64,000 nucleotides of DNA from Oleispira sp963933055 (lineage in GTDB: Bacteria > Pseudomonadota > Gammaproteobacteria > Pseudomonadales > Oceanobacteraceae), in the NCBI GenBank assembly GCA_963933055.1, contig CAWVSY010000004.1, positions 27,177-91,176 of the forward strand. Direction: 5' to 3'. Below the pieces are notes generated by a model that was not told the DNA's origin, searched no databases, and worked only from the letters and a program-made list of their open reading frames with translations. Shown in pieces: positions 43,950-52,340 of the stretch. The position numbers were made by a program, and so were the translations under genes. Numbering within the stretch: the stretch's first letter is position 1; each line of letters begins with the position of its first letter.

Positions 43950-45629
43950 ATGCCTACCAATACTTTAAATATCGCCACCTGCCTGAAGAATAACGCGCTT
44001 CAGTTCCCTAACAAAAAAGCCATCATCTATCCTATTGGCACCCATAAAGATGGAACGATTAAGTATGGCCACAAAACCTATCGCGAATTAGATACTGAAT
44101 CAGACCAGTACGCACGAGGCTTTGAATCTGCCGGTATAACAAAAGGGACAAAAACCCTTTTCATGGTAAAACCAGGCCCAGATCTATTTTCAATCACATT
44201 TGCGTTATTCAAGGTTGGCGCGATACCGGTTATTGTCGACCCAGGTCTTGGCGTTAAGCGCATGCTGCATTGCTTCAACGCAGTGAATGCAGAAGCATTT
44301 ATTGGTATTAAAAGAGCACATATTTTTAGGCTTCTATTGGCGCGCCATTTTAAATCGGTGAAAACATGGGTCACCGTTGGTAAACGATTATTTTGGGGTG
44401 GTTACTCTCTTAAAAAACTGGCCAAACAAAAAACCGATACTTTTCCTATTGCCCACACAGATAAAGATGGCCTTGCGCTGATTAATTTCACCACAGGCAG
44501 TACAGGTCCCGCGAAAGGGGTAGAATATACCCATGCAATGATTAATAAAGAATATCAATCATTGAAACTAAATTATTATGACGATCCCAATCATGTTGAC
44601 CTAGCAACCCTTTCACTGTTTGCGCTCTACGATATTCTAATCGGCATTACCGCCGTTTTACCTAAGATTGACCCAACAAAACCAGCATTTGTCGATCCAA
44701 GAAACATCATTGACCCGATCCTTCATTATAAAGCGACCATGATGTTTGCTTCACCTGCACTGCTCAATCGAGTCGGCAAATACGGTATTGAACACGGCAT
44801 TAAATTACCCACAATGAAAACCGTACTAGCAGGTGGCGCCCCAGTCACACTCTCTACCATGGATACCTTCCAACAACTATTAGAAGATGACGGATCAATC
44901 CTAACGACTTATGGCTCAACAGAAGCATTACCTATCTCATCCATTGACTTCAAAACTCTCGAAGCCAACTGTCGACATAAAACAGAAAGCGGCATGGGGA
45001 CTTGCATTGGCAAGCCGCTTGAAAGTGTTGAAGTTTCAATTATCAACATTACCGATACTCCTATCGAACATTGGGATGACAGCCTTCTAGTAACTCCAGG
45101 CAACGTTGGTGAAATTGTTCTTAAAGGAGGTATCGTTAGTCAAAGCTACTACAAAAATGCTAACGCCAATGCCTTAAATAAAATTAAAGACGGCGATCAA
45201 AACAGGCATCGTATGGGTGACCTTGGCTTAATCGATGAAGAAGGACAGCTTTGGTTTTGTGGACGAAAGCAGCACAGAGTCTGCACCACCGAGACCACAC
45301 TCTTCAGCGTTCAATGTGAAGGCATTTTCAATCAACACCCCGATGTTTTTAGAAGTGCACTGGTGGGTATTGGCCCTAAAAATCGACAAACTCCCGTTAT
45401 CTGTATTGAGCTAGAGCCTAGTCAGCGCGAAGCACTTAACAACACCAATAACAATTCCGCGTTAACTGCGCTCAAACAATCCATCTTGGATCTTGGCAAA
45501 GCACACGCCACAACAAAAGACATCAATACCGTTTTATTTCACGACGCATTCCCAGTAGACATTCGCCACAATGCAAAAATAGGCCGAGAAGAACTCGCAA
45601 CATGGGCACAACAGGAGCAAATAGCATGA
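43950..45629 (+). CDS. oleC: OleC-like beta-lactone synthetase (ANL superfamily)
   Basis: A 559-residue adenylating enzyme. It matches OleC along its length: IATCLKNNALQFPNKKAI start, FALFKVGAIPVIVDPGLG (~85-101), AEAFIGIKRAH, the P-loop FTTGSTGPAKG (~180-190), TTYGSTEALPISS (~318-330), and HRMGDLGLIDEEGQLWFCGRKQHRV near 425. OleC adenylates a beta-hydroxy acid and closes it to a beta-lactone, rather than making a CoA thioester. It starts a seven-gene run; its stop overlaps the next gene (ATGA). A generic fatty acyl-CoA ligase is the alternative, but the neighbouring OleA- and OleD-like genes favour OleC. Confidence 0.87.
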   Translation: MPTNTLNIATCLKNNALQFPNKKAIIYPIGTHKDGTIKYGHKTYRELDTESDQYARGFESAGITKGTKTLFMVKPGPDLFSITFALFKVGAIPVIVDPGLGVKRMLHCFNAVNAEAFIGIKRAHIFRLLLARHFKSVKTWVTVGKRLFWGGYSLKKLAKQKTDTFPIAHTDKDGLALINFTTGSTGPAKGVEYTHAMINKEYQSLKLNYYDDPNHVDLATLSLFALYDILIGITAVLPKIDPTKPAFVDPRNIIDPILHYKATMMFASPALLNRVGKYGIEHGIKLPTMKTVLAGGAPVTLSTMDTFQQLLEDDGSILTTYGSTEALPISSIDFKTLEANCRHKTESGMGTCIGKPLESVEVSIINITDTPIEHWDDSLLVTPGNVGEIVLKGGIVSQSYYKNANANALNKIKDGDQNRHRMGDLGLIDEEGQLWFCGRKQHRVCTTETTLFSVQCEGIFNQHPDVFRSALVGIGPKNRQTPVICIELEPSQREALNNTNNNSALTALKQSILDLGKAHATTKDINTVLFHDAFPVDIRHNAKIGREELATWAQQEQIA

Positions 45630-45952
45630 TAAACACATATACCAAAGGCTTTGAGAAGAACGATAAATTACTCATGCTCATTCCTATTTTCGGCTGGCTT
45701 TTTATTGCTTACGGCTTAATTTTTCCTATTGATAACATCTACATAAAATGGATGTGGTACATCGACATTTTCTTAAGTGTACCAGTGCATTTACTGCAAT
45801 TAATAATCGCCATACCCGTCGGTATAAAATCGGGCTATACAAAATTACAAAGCTGTATTTTAACAATTACCTTTGGTGCTACTTGGTGGAAGCCAGTAAG
45901 ACAAATGCTTAATGAAAAAACACTTAATGATAACAAGTTGAGTAAGCAATAA
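45626..45952 (+). CDS. Small membrane protein of the lactone cluster, unknown
   Basis: A 108-residue protein with about three hydrophobic segments (residues ~18-33, 44-67 and 80-92), a basic loop GIKSGYTKLQS and a TFGATWWKPVRQ stretch. It begins at ATG 45626 in an ATGA overlap with the OleC-like stop, and its own stop overlaps the OleD-like start (TAATG). I do not recognise a family. Its fixed place between the synthetase and reductase suggests a membrane anchor or a partner for a lipid intermediate (inference). Confidence 0.72.
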   Translation: MINTYTKGFEKNDKLLMLIPIFGWLFIAYGLIFPIDNIYIKWMWYIDIFLSVPVHLLQLIIAIPVGIKSGYTKLQSCILTITFGATWWKPVRQMLNEKTLNDNKLSKQ

Positions 45953-46977
45953 TGAAAGTATTAATCACAGGCGCAACCGGATTTCTAGGCAGCTACATCG
46001 TTGACAAATGTATCGAGCAAGGTGATAGCGTACGAGTTCTTGTTCGCAAAACAAGCAATATCGATTACTTAAAAAAATACCCCGACATTGAATATGCCTA
46101 TGGTGATTTAACCGACCTAGCATCATTACGTAATGCCACCAAAGGCATTGATGCGGTTTACCATTCAGCGGCGCGCGTCACGACCCAAGGTGATCGTACT
46201 CAGTTTTATAATGACAATGTTTTATCAACCCGCAGCCTAGTAGACGAAGCTAAAAAACAAGGTGTAAAACGCTTTATTTTTATCAGTAGCCCTAGCATAT
46301 TCTTTGATTTTAGCCATCAGAATAACATTGATGAAAGCTATGCTTATCCGCAAAAGTACATAAATTTATATTCAGAAACAAAAGCACTTGCAGAACAATA
46401 TGTTATGTCTGCTAATACTGAAAACTTCATTACTTGCTCACTGAGACCACGAGGCATTTGGGGAGCGCGCGATACAACCGGGTTCGTACCTAAGATATTG
46501 CTTGGCATGCTAAAAGAAAAATTTCCAGACATGTCTGATGGAAAAGATATTTACGCAACACTCTGCCATGTCGAAAATGCAGCCGATGCGTGCATCTTAG
46601 CCGCCAAGTCAGACAAGGTAGGTGGCAAGGCGTATTTCATAACGGATGACGAAGTCGTTAACGTTTGGGGCTTTTTAAATCAGCTAGGCAAAACCTTCAA
46701 AGCCCCTCCTATCAAAAAGAAAATAAGCCCTAAAGTACTTATGCGTATAGGTGGCCTATTTGATTTAATTTGGAAAATACCCGTATTAGCCAGAAAAGTA
46801 GAAGCGCCATTATCTCGCTATGCCGTCGGATTATTAACCTACTCATCCACCTTCGATATCAGTGCGGCTAAAAAAGATTTTGACTACCAGCCAAAGATAA
46901 ATCAAGACAAAGGAATGGCCAGCTTACAACAATGGGTCAATAAAATCGGCGGTATCGATAAGTTTGTAGGCCGCTAA
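45952..46977 (+). CDS. oleD: OleD-like NAD(P)-dependent 2-alkyl-3-ketoalkanoate reductase
   Basis: A 341-residue extended SDR of the 3-beta-hydroxysteroid dehydrogenase/OleD type. Cofactor motif GATGFLG (7-13), active site YSETK (Tyr140, Lys144), and the SSPSIFFDF block (~112-120) that precedes it in OleD proteins. OleD reduces the 2-alkyl-3-keto acid made by OleA to the beta-hydroxy acid used by OleC. The start overlaps the upstream stop (TAATG) and the P450 follows after 2 bp. General sterol-like epimerase activity is the fallback. Confidence 0.84.
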   Translation: MKVLITGATGFLGSYIVDKCIEQGDSVRVLVRKTSNIDYLKKYPDIEYAYGDLTDLASLRNATKGIDAVYHSAARVTTQGDRTQFYNDNVLSTRSLVDEAKKQGVKRFIFISSPSIFFDFSHQNNIDESYAYPQKYINLYSETKALAEQYVMSANTENFITCSLRPRGIWGARDTTGFVPKILLGMLKEKFPDMSDGKDIYATLCHVENAADACILAAKSDKVGGKAYFITDDEVVNVWGFLNQLGKTFKAPPIKKKISPKVLMRIGGLFDLIWKIPVLARKVEAPLSRYAVGLLTYSSTFDISAAKKDFDYQPKINQDKGMASLQQWVNKIGGIDKFVGR

Positions 46978-46979
46978 CA

Positions 46980-48428
46980 ATGACAGCCCATCAAAAGACA
47001 GCGTTGCGCCAATTTAAAGATCTACCAGGGCCAAAACCTTGGCCTGTGGTTGGCAACGCCCTGCAAGTGAAACTTTCACACTTGCACCAAGACATCGAAG
47101 CATGGGCTCAACAATACGGTCCAATATTTAAAATGCATCTGGGGCCAACCAAAGTATTGGTCATCGCCGATCATGAAATAGAAACCGCATTATTAAAAGA
47201 TCGACCTGATGGCTTTCGCCGCCCAAAACAATTAGTCGATACACTTGAAGAAATGGGACTGCAATCAGGCCTTTTAACGGCCGAAGGACAAACTTGGAAA
47301 GACCAACGCCGCATGGTAATGGCCAGCTTAACCCCCAATAATATTCGCAGTTATTTTCCATCGCTATTAAAAGTCACTAAACGTCTGCAAGGGCGTTGGC
47401 TAAAGGCAATCGATACGGAGACAACCATTGATCTTCAAGCCGACTTTATGCGCTATACCGTCGACGCCATCGCAGGGCTATCTTTTGGCTCAGACATCAA
47501 TACGCTAGAAACTGACGATGATCTGATTCAGCATCATTTAGATAAAATCCTACCTGCACTTTTTAAACGCGTAAACGCCATCGTCCCTTATTGGCGAATC
47601 CTAAAATTGCCGAGTGATCATCAATTAGATCGCAGCGTCGACCTAGTAAATAAATCCATTAATGAATTTATTACAAAAGCACGTAAACGCCTCGATAGCG
47701 ATCCAGCACGATATGAAAGCCCTCAAAATTTACTGGAATCGATGATCATCGCCGCCGATAAAAAGGACAGTGGCGTCAACAATAACGACGTCGCTGGCAA
47801 TGTTGTCACCATGCTATTAGCAGGTGAAGAAACAACAGCAACAACACTTTCATGGTTAATTTATTTACTGAAACGCAATCCAGAAGCATTGGAATACGCA
47901 CAACAAGAAGCGCGAAGCATTGCTGACAAATGTGGTGAATCGCTAGATGACCTAACACCTGAGAAATTAGGCGAATTAAAATTTATTGAAGCCTGCATCC
48001 TTGAAACATTAAGACTCAAACCCACAGGCCCTTTTAACGTGCTGGTTGCTCTAGAAGATACTGAAGTTGCTGGTATCGCTGTTTCTAAAGACATGTGGAT
48101 TTGGAGTGTATGCCGACACGATACTCTTGCAGAACGCTATTTCCCTAACCCCAAAGCGTTCAACCCACAGCGCTGGTTAAAAGCCGAAGGCAACGATGTT
48201 GCACAAGCAAGGCGCGTATCCATGCCATTTGGTTCTGGACCAAGAGTTTGCCCAGGGCGCTACTTAGCCATACTCGAAATAAAACTTGCGATGGTCATGT
48301 TATTTAAAAACTTCGAAATCAGCAGTGTCGATACACCCGATGGGGGTGAGGCCCAAGAATTAATGTCAATCACCATGAACCCTGTGGGATTGACCATGAA
48401 ACTACAAAAACGCTTTTCAAACGATTAA
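46980..48428 (+). CDS. Cytochrome P450 of the lactone cluster
   Basis: A 482-residue soluble P450. The proline-rich start (LPGPKPWPVVGN), I-helix AGEETTATT (~280), K-helix ETLRLKP (ExxR, ~341) and heme loop FGSGPRVCPGR with the axial Cys near residue 424 are all present, so it should be active. It resembles fatty-acid or lipid hydroxylating P450s rather than the small camphor type. No ferredoxin or reductase is encoded nearby. Likely role: hydroxylation of an alkyl chain of the cluster product, giving a site for carbamoylation (inference). Confidence 0.9.
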   Translation: MTAHQKTALRQFKDLPGPKPWPVVGNALQVKLSHLHQDIEAWAQQYGPIFKMHLGPTKVLVIADHEIETALLKDRPDGFRRPKQLVDTLEEMGLQSGLLTAEGQTWKDQRRMVMASLTPNNIRSYFPSLLKVTKRLQGRWLKAIDTETTIDLQADFMRYTVDAIAGLSFGSDINTLETDDDLIQHHLDKILPALFKRVNAIVPYWRILKLPSDHQLDRSVDLVNKSINEFITKARKRLDSDPARYESPQNLLESMIIAADKKDSGVNNNDVAGNVVTMLLAGEETTATTLSWLIYLLKRNPEALEYAQQEARSIADKCGESLDDLTPEKLGELKFIEACILETLRLKPTGPFNVLVALEDTEVAGIAVSKDMWIWSVCRHDTLAERYFPNPKAFNPQRWLKAEGNDVAQARRVSMPFGSGPRVCPGRYLAILEIKLAMVMLFKNFEISSVDTPDGGEAQELMSITMNPVGLTMKLQKRFSND

Positions 48429-48483
48429 AAAATTTAACCCGCTAACAACTTAGTAACTGCTTATTAATAGCAAGGAAGGTCAC

Positions 48484-49521
48484 ATGACAAAAGCACGCTT
48501 TGAAAGTATCGGCGCTTACATACCCAATAAAAGGGTTTCGACCGCAGAGCTTACCGAGGAAATGAACATTCCACCTCAGTTTGATCTAGAAGCCATTACC
48601 GGCATCAAAACTCGTTCATGGAAAGAAGACAAAGATGATTCTTACACCATGGCCATTGATGCAGCCAACAGCTGCCTTGAAAATTCAAAATACGAAGCGG
48701 CTGATCTCGATATTATTATCTCCTGCTCAATTGCGCGCTTTGTAGGTGACTGCAGTTATTACGAACCACCGATGAGTCTGTTCTTAAAACACAAACTAGG
48801 CGCAGACAAAGCCATATTTTTTGATGTATCAAATGCGTGTGCTGGCATGTTTACCGGCCTCTACATTTTAGAGTCTATGATCAAAGCGGGCATCGTTAAA
48901 AATGGCCTAGTGGTTAGTGGTGAATACATATCAACCATTGCTGAAACCGCTGTATTAGAAGCAAAAGATATTTACGATCCTCAATTTGGCTCACTCACTG
49001 TTGGCGATGCAGGTGCCGCCGTTATTCTTGATAAAGCGGTTAACGATAACGACACGATCGATTGCTTCAATCTTATTAGCACGCCGGAATATTCAGAACT
49101 GGCCATTGGCAAACCCAGCAATGAAAGCAACCGCTATGCAATGTATGCCAGCAACTCAAAAATGCATACCGAAGAACGTTTAAAAATATGGCCAAACTTT
49201 CAAACAGACATGCTAGCCAAAGAAGGCAAAGACTTTAAATCAGAAAATTTTGATTACATTATTCACCATCAAGTAGGATCAAAATTTGTCGAACGACTAC
49301 TCAAAGTCGGCAAAGAAGCCTTTTTAGCAGAACAGCCAGAATCTCTAAACGTACTGGAAAAATACGGCAATACCTCATCAACCTCTCACTTCATTGTGCT
49401 TTACGAATATTTAAAAGCCAACAAACTGAAAGACAAATCTAAAATATTGATGGTGCCAGCAGCCTCCGGCTTTGTAACCGGATTTTTATCAATGACAATC
49501 AACAACTTGGCGGTGAAATAA
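48484..49521 (+). CDS. OleA-type thiolase (KAS III fold), complete catalytic set
   Basis: A 345-residue thiolase-fold enzyme. Cys119 (DVSNACAGMF), His262 (IIHHQVG) and Asn296 (KYGNTSS) form the triad. Glu94 in YYEPPMS aligns with Glu117 of Xanthomonas OleA (spacing to Cys 25 versus 26), the base that marks head-to-head Claisen condensation of two acyl-CoAs instead of FabH chemistry. A good AAGGAAGG ribosome-binding site precedes it. Its stop overlaps the next gene (TAATG), a related but degenerate thiolase. A FabH-like starter role is the alternative, less likely because of the Glu. Confidence 0.85.
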   Translation: MTKARFESIGAYIPNKRVSTAELTEEMNIPPQFDLEAITGIKTRSWKEDKDDSYTMAIDAANSCLENSKYEAADLDIIISCSIARFVGDCSYYEPPMSLFLKHKLGADKAIFFDVSNACAGMFTGLYILESMIKAGIVKNGLVVSGEYISTIAETAVLEAKDIYDPQFGSLTVGDAGAAVILDKAVNDNDTIDCFNLISTPEYSELAIGKPSNESNRYAMYASNSKMHTEERLKIWPNFQTDMLAKEGKDFKSENFDYIIHHQVGSKFVERLLKVGKEAFLAEQPESLNVLEKYGNTSSTSHFIVLYEYLKANKLKDKSKILMVPAASGFVTGFLSMTINNLAVK

Positions 49522-50408
49522 TGGGAACTATCATAAAAGCGACAGATATCTGCACCGACAAGACGGTTACAAGTTCCAATAAAAATGCCATTGCCGCAGG
49601 GCACCAGTGCATTGAAAAAGCAGGTATTAATGTTAACGACATTGACCTACTCATTAACGTTGGTATTTACCGAGACGAAAACATGCTTGAGCCTGCCATG
49701 GCCGCTTTTGCTCAAAAAGGCCTTGGTATAAAGCCTGATTATGTTAAATCTCAGCCATTCAACGCCGCCTTTTCTTTAGATATGATGAACAGTGCCTGTG
49801 GCATCATCAATGCTATTCAAACCGCCGACGCACTGTTTAAAAGTCGACAAATTAAGTACGCATTAATTGTATCCGGTGATGCGCATCCATCGAATAAAGA
49901 CCTTGAAAGCTTCCCTTACGCAACCGTGGGCGCTGCTATGTTGCTGGAATACACTGAAGATCAAAAAGGTTTTCAAAACTTTAACTTCAAACATTCAGCC
50001 ACCACCGAACATAGCGTACGAGGCTATTTAGATTTCAACAATCTAGCAGAGCCCGCCAAAGAACGCTTAACCGTCGATATGCCAACTCAATACAAAGAAA
50101 AACTGCTTGAGTTTGCCAGCGAATCTGCGGAAGAGTACCTCACGGCAAACAATCTAGATCGCCAAACAGTAAAGCTGGTTACCCCTCAAGCGAAAGAAGG
50201 TTTTGGGCGTAAATTAGCAAAAACCGTCAACATTAAAGATGACACAGTGATGGATCTTTATAAAGAATACGGCGATGCACACTCCTCTGCCTTAACCATG
50301 GCGTATCACTTAGGCGCAGAAAACGGCTTCTATAACAATAACGACAATCTATTGTTTATTGCTGCAGGAGCTGGCCTGACCTCCGCTTGTGTTTCATACA
50401 CCGTGTAA
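49521..50408 (+). CDS. Degenerate OleA-type thiolase partner subunit
   Basis: A 295-residue KAS III-fold protein, about 50 residues shorter than its neighbour. Cys93 (MNSACGII) and Glu57 (MLEPAMAA, matching the OleA Glu) are kept. The catalytic His position reads TPQAKEG (Pro222/Gln223) and the Asn position reads EYGDAHSS (Asp252), so two of three triad residues are lost. This asymmetry resembles the paired OleA homologues of lipstatin (LstA/LstB) and nocardiolactone (NltA/NltB), where one subunit is catalytic and the other assists. Tight TAATG coupling with the complete thiolase supports a heterodimer (inference). Confidence 0.82.
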   Translation: MGTIIKATDICTDKTVTSSNKNAIAAGHQCIEKAGINVNDIDLLINVGIYRDENMLEPAMAAFAQKGLGIKPDYVKSQPFNAAFSLDMMNSACGIINAIQTADALFKSRQIKYALIVSGDAHPSNKDLESFPYATVGAAMLLEYTEDQKGFQNFNFKHSATTEHSVRGYLDFNNLAEPAKERLTVDMPTQYKEKLLEFASESAEEYLTANNLDRQTVKLVTPQAKEGFGRKLAKTVNIKDDTVMDLYKEYGDAHSSALTMAYHLGAENGFYNNNDNLLFIAAGAGLTSACVSYTV

Positions 50409-50457
50409 TAACGGTCGATCAAATACAAAGATACCCAGATAAAGACTTAAAGATAAA

Positions 50458-50490
50458 CAGTGACGTATGTATTTAAACCATACGTCACTG
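50458..50490 (+). other. Perfect 12-bp hairpin before the carbamoyltransferase
   Basis: CAGTGACGTATG (50458-50469), nine-base loop, CATACGTCACTG (50479-50490). No T run follows. It lies between the degenerate thiolase and the carbamoyltransferase start and covers an in-frame ATG at 50467, so that start is unlikely. It may modulate read-through to the last cluster gene, or protect an mRNA end. Confidence 0.6.
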
Positions 50491-50520
50491 CATAAAATCC
50501 CACATCACGGACACACTCTG

Positions 50521-52242
50521 ATGAAAAAGAATTATGTAGGCATAGCCTGTTCACAGCACGACCCTGCCATCGCCATTGTTAATGCGGAAGGTGAAGTGGT
50601 ATACGCCGAATCGACTGAACGCCATCTGCAAAACAAACGCACATGGAATACCTTTGCCGATGACTTGATACACGTAGAGAAACTGCTTAAAAAATATACC
50701 GACAAAGATGCTGACTTAGTGATTGCTAAAACATGGAGCGGAAAAACTCAATTCAGTTTAAAAATCATCTTCTTATTATTGCCTTTATTTAAAAAGAAAA
50801 TGATTCCTTATGTGTACAACGTGTATTACTACCTAATTGAATCATTACAAAACGTATATGCTTTTTCAGGTAAAAGTCTTCAGTTTCAGCGCAGAATGAC
50901 CAACCCCGATGTAAAAGTAGAAGTAAATAACTGCGACCATCACCTAACACACGCCGCAACCGCTTGCTTTACTAGCCCTTTCGAAGAAGGTGTTTGCGCA
51001 GTGATTGATGGCTTTGGAGAAAGCACTTCAACCTCATTCTACAGCTACAAAAACGGAAAAATAACCAAGCTGACGGGGATCAAAAAATCTCTGCAAAGCT
51101 TAGGAATGTTTTACAGCATGATCTGTAAAGTATGCGGCTTTGATCCTATTAAAGGCGAAGAATGGAAAGTAATGGGATTAGCTCCCTACGGAAAATACGA
51201 TGAAGCTATCTATTTAAAACTGAAAAAGATCTTAGAAGTTGAAGACAATCGATTTGTTAGCCGTAATTTCTCGGTATTAAACGTCTACGACGAACTTTTT
51301 GAAATGCAACTAAAGCCAGGACGCTCATCCATTGAAGCGGCGGATATTGCTTATAACGGGCAATTAATTTTTACTGAATTAATGACCGAGATTTTGAGCC
51401 AGCTACATGCTCGTGGTATCTCCGAAAACCTTATATTGTCAGGAGGCTGCGCACTTAACTCCGCCTGCAATGGCACCATACTAGACAAAACACCGTTTAA
51501 AAACTTACACGTTTACTCTGCTCCTGGCGATGAAGGAAACGCAATCGGTGCGGCTTTACTCGCGTATTACAACGACAACCCAACAAAAGTTCCACCCGTC
51601 GCTCAAATGACGCCCTACCTAGGCGAAACAATGAATTTAGACGTACTTAAAAGCTGTCAAACATTCAGTGGACTTAAGCACAAAGTACTCACGGGTAAAC
51701 CACTGTATGAACGAGTAGCAACGCTATTATCAGAAGGAAAAATTATAGGCTGGGTGCAAGGCCGAGCAGAATTTGGACCTCGCTCACTAGGCAATCGATC
51801 TATCCTAGCAGACCCCCGCTCTGTTGATATGAAAGATGCGTTAAATTCACGCGTTAAATTCCGCGAAGAATTTCGACCTTTTGCACCATCTATTCTGCAT
51901 GAACACGGACATGAATATTTCGAAAACTACCAAGTCTCGCCATACATGGAAAGAACGCTGAAATTTAAAGAAGCGGTATGGGATAAAGTGCCAGCGGTTG
52001 TTCATGAAGACAAAACGGGCCGAGCTCAAAGTGTTACCCGCGAAGCTAACGAAAAATATTATGATTTAATCTCTGCCTTCAATGACATCACAGGCGTTCC
52101 AATCCTTATTAATACCAGCTTTAATGTCATGGGAAAACCAATTATACATACCGTTGAAGATGCTTTATCCGTATTCTTTACTAGCGGCTTAGATGTTTTG
52201 GTAATAGAAGATATGGTATTTGAAAAAGATGACTTTCAGTAA
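50521..52242 (+). CDS. NodU/CmcH-family O-carbamoyltransferase
   Basis: A 573-residue enzyme that transfers a carbamoyl group from carbamoyl phosphate to a hydroxyl via carbamoyl-AMP. The N-terminal Kae1-like domain has the metal-binding DHHLTHAATA motif (His140, 141 and 144) and AVIDGFGE; the C-terminal YrdC-like domain has GRAEFGPRSLGNRSILADPR (~413-432). Both halves are intact. The start is ATG 50521 (MKKNYVGIAC), which fits the family; the frame is open from 50467, inside a hairpin. As the last gene of the lactone cluster it probably carbamoylates the P450-made alcohol (inference). Confidence 0.88.
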   Translation: MKKNYVGIACSQHDPAIAIVNAEGEVVYAESTERHLQNKRTWNTFADDLIHVEKLLKKYTDKDADLVIAKTWSGKTQFSLKIIFLLLPLFKKKMIPYVYNVYYYLIESLQNVYAFSGKSLQFQRRMTNPDVKVEVNNCDHHLTHAATACFTSPFEEGVCAVIDGFGESTSTSFYSYKNGKITKLTGIKKSLQSLGMFYSMICKVCGFDPIKGEEWKVMGLAPYGKYDEAIYLKLKKILEVEDNRFVSRNFSVLNVYDELFEMQLKPGRSSIEAADIAYNGQLIFTELMTEILSQLHARGISENLILSGGCALNSACNGTILDKTPFKNLHVYSAPGDEGNAIGAALLAYYNDNPTKVPPVAQMTPYLGETMNLDVLKSCQTFSGLKHKVLTGKPLYERVATLLSEGKIIGWVQGRAEFGPRSLGNRSILADPRSVDMKDALNSRVKFREEFRPFAPSILHEHGHEYFENYQVSPYMERTLKFKEAVWDKVPAVVHEDKTGRAQSVTREANEKYYDLISAFNDITGVPILINTSFNVMGKPIIHTVEDALSVFFTSGLDVLVIEDMVFEKDDFQ

Positions 52243-52340
52243 TATATAACCTTTAAAAGTCAGGTTATAGCACCTGCATACATATTATTTATGTTCCTAT
52301 TTTTAATATGCTATGCGGGTACTATTACAGATAACTGATA

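Noticed and set aside
48484..50408. The two thiolases as FabH (fatty acid initiation) enzymes
   Set aside because: The OleA-type Glu is present in both, the second has lost His and Asn, and no fab genes are nearby.
50467..50521. Upstream start for the carbamoyltransferase
   Set aside because: The ATG at 50467 lies inside the arm of a perfect hairpin, and its 18 extra residues do not fit the family. ATG 50521 matches the conserved N-terminus.
43950..52242. Head-to-head olefin (OleABCD) pathway as the function
   Set aside because: No OleB is present, the two OleA-type proteins are asymmetric, and P450 and carbamoyltransferase genes are included. A beta-lactone end product fits better, though oleB could be elsewhere.
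52268..52324. Inverted repeat after the carbamoyltransferase as a terminator of the cluster
   Set aside because: Arms of 13 bp match at 11 positions, but the loop is 31 nt and no T run follows, so termination cannot be claimed.
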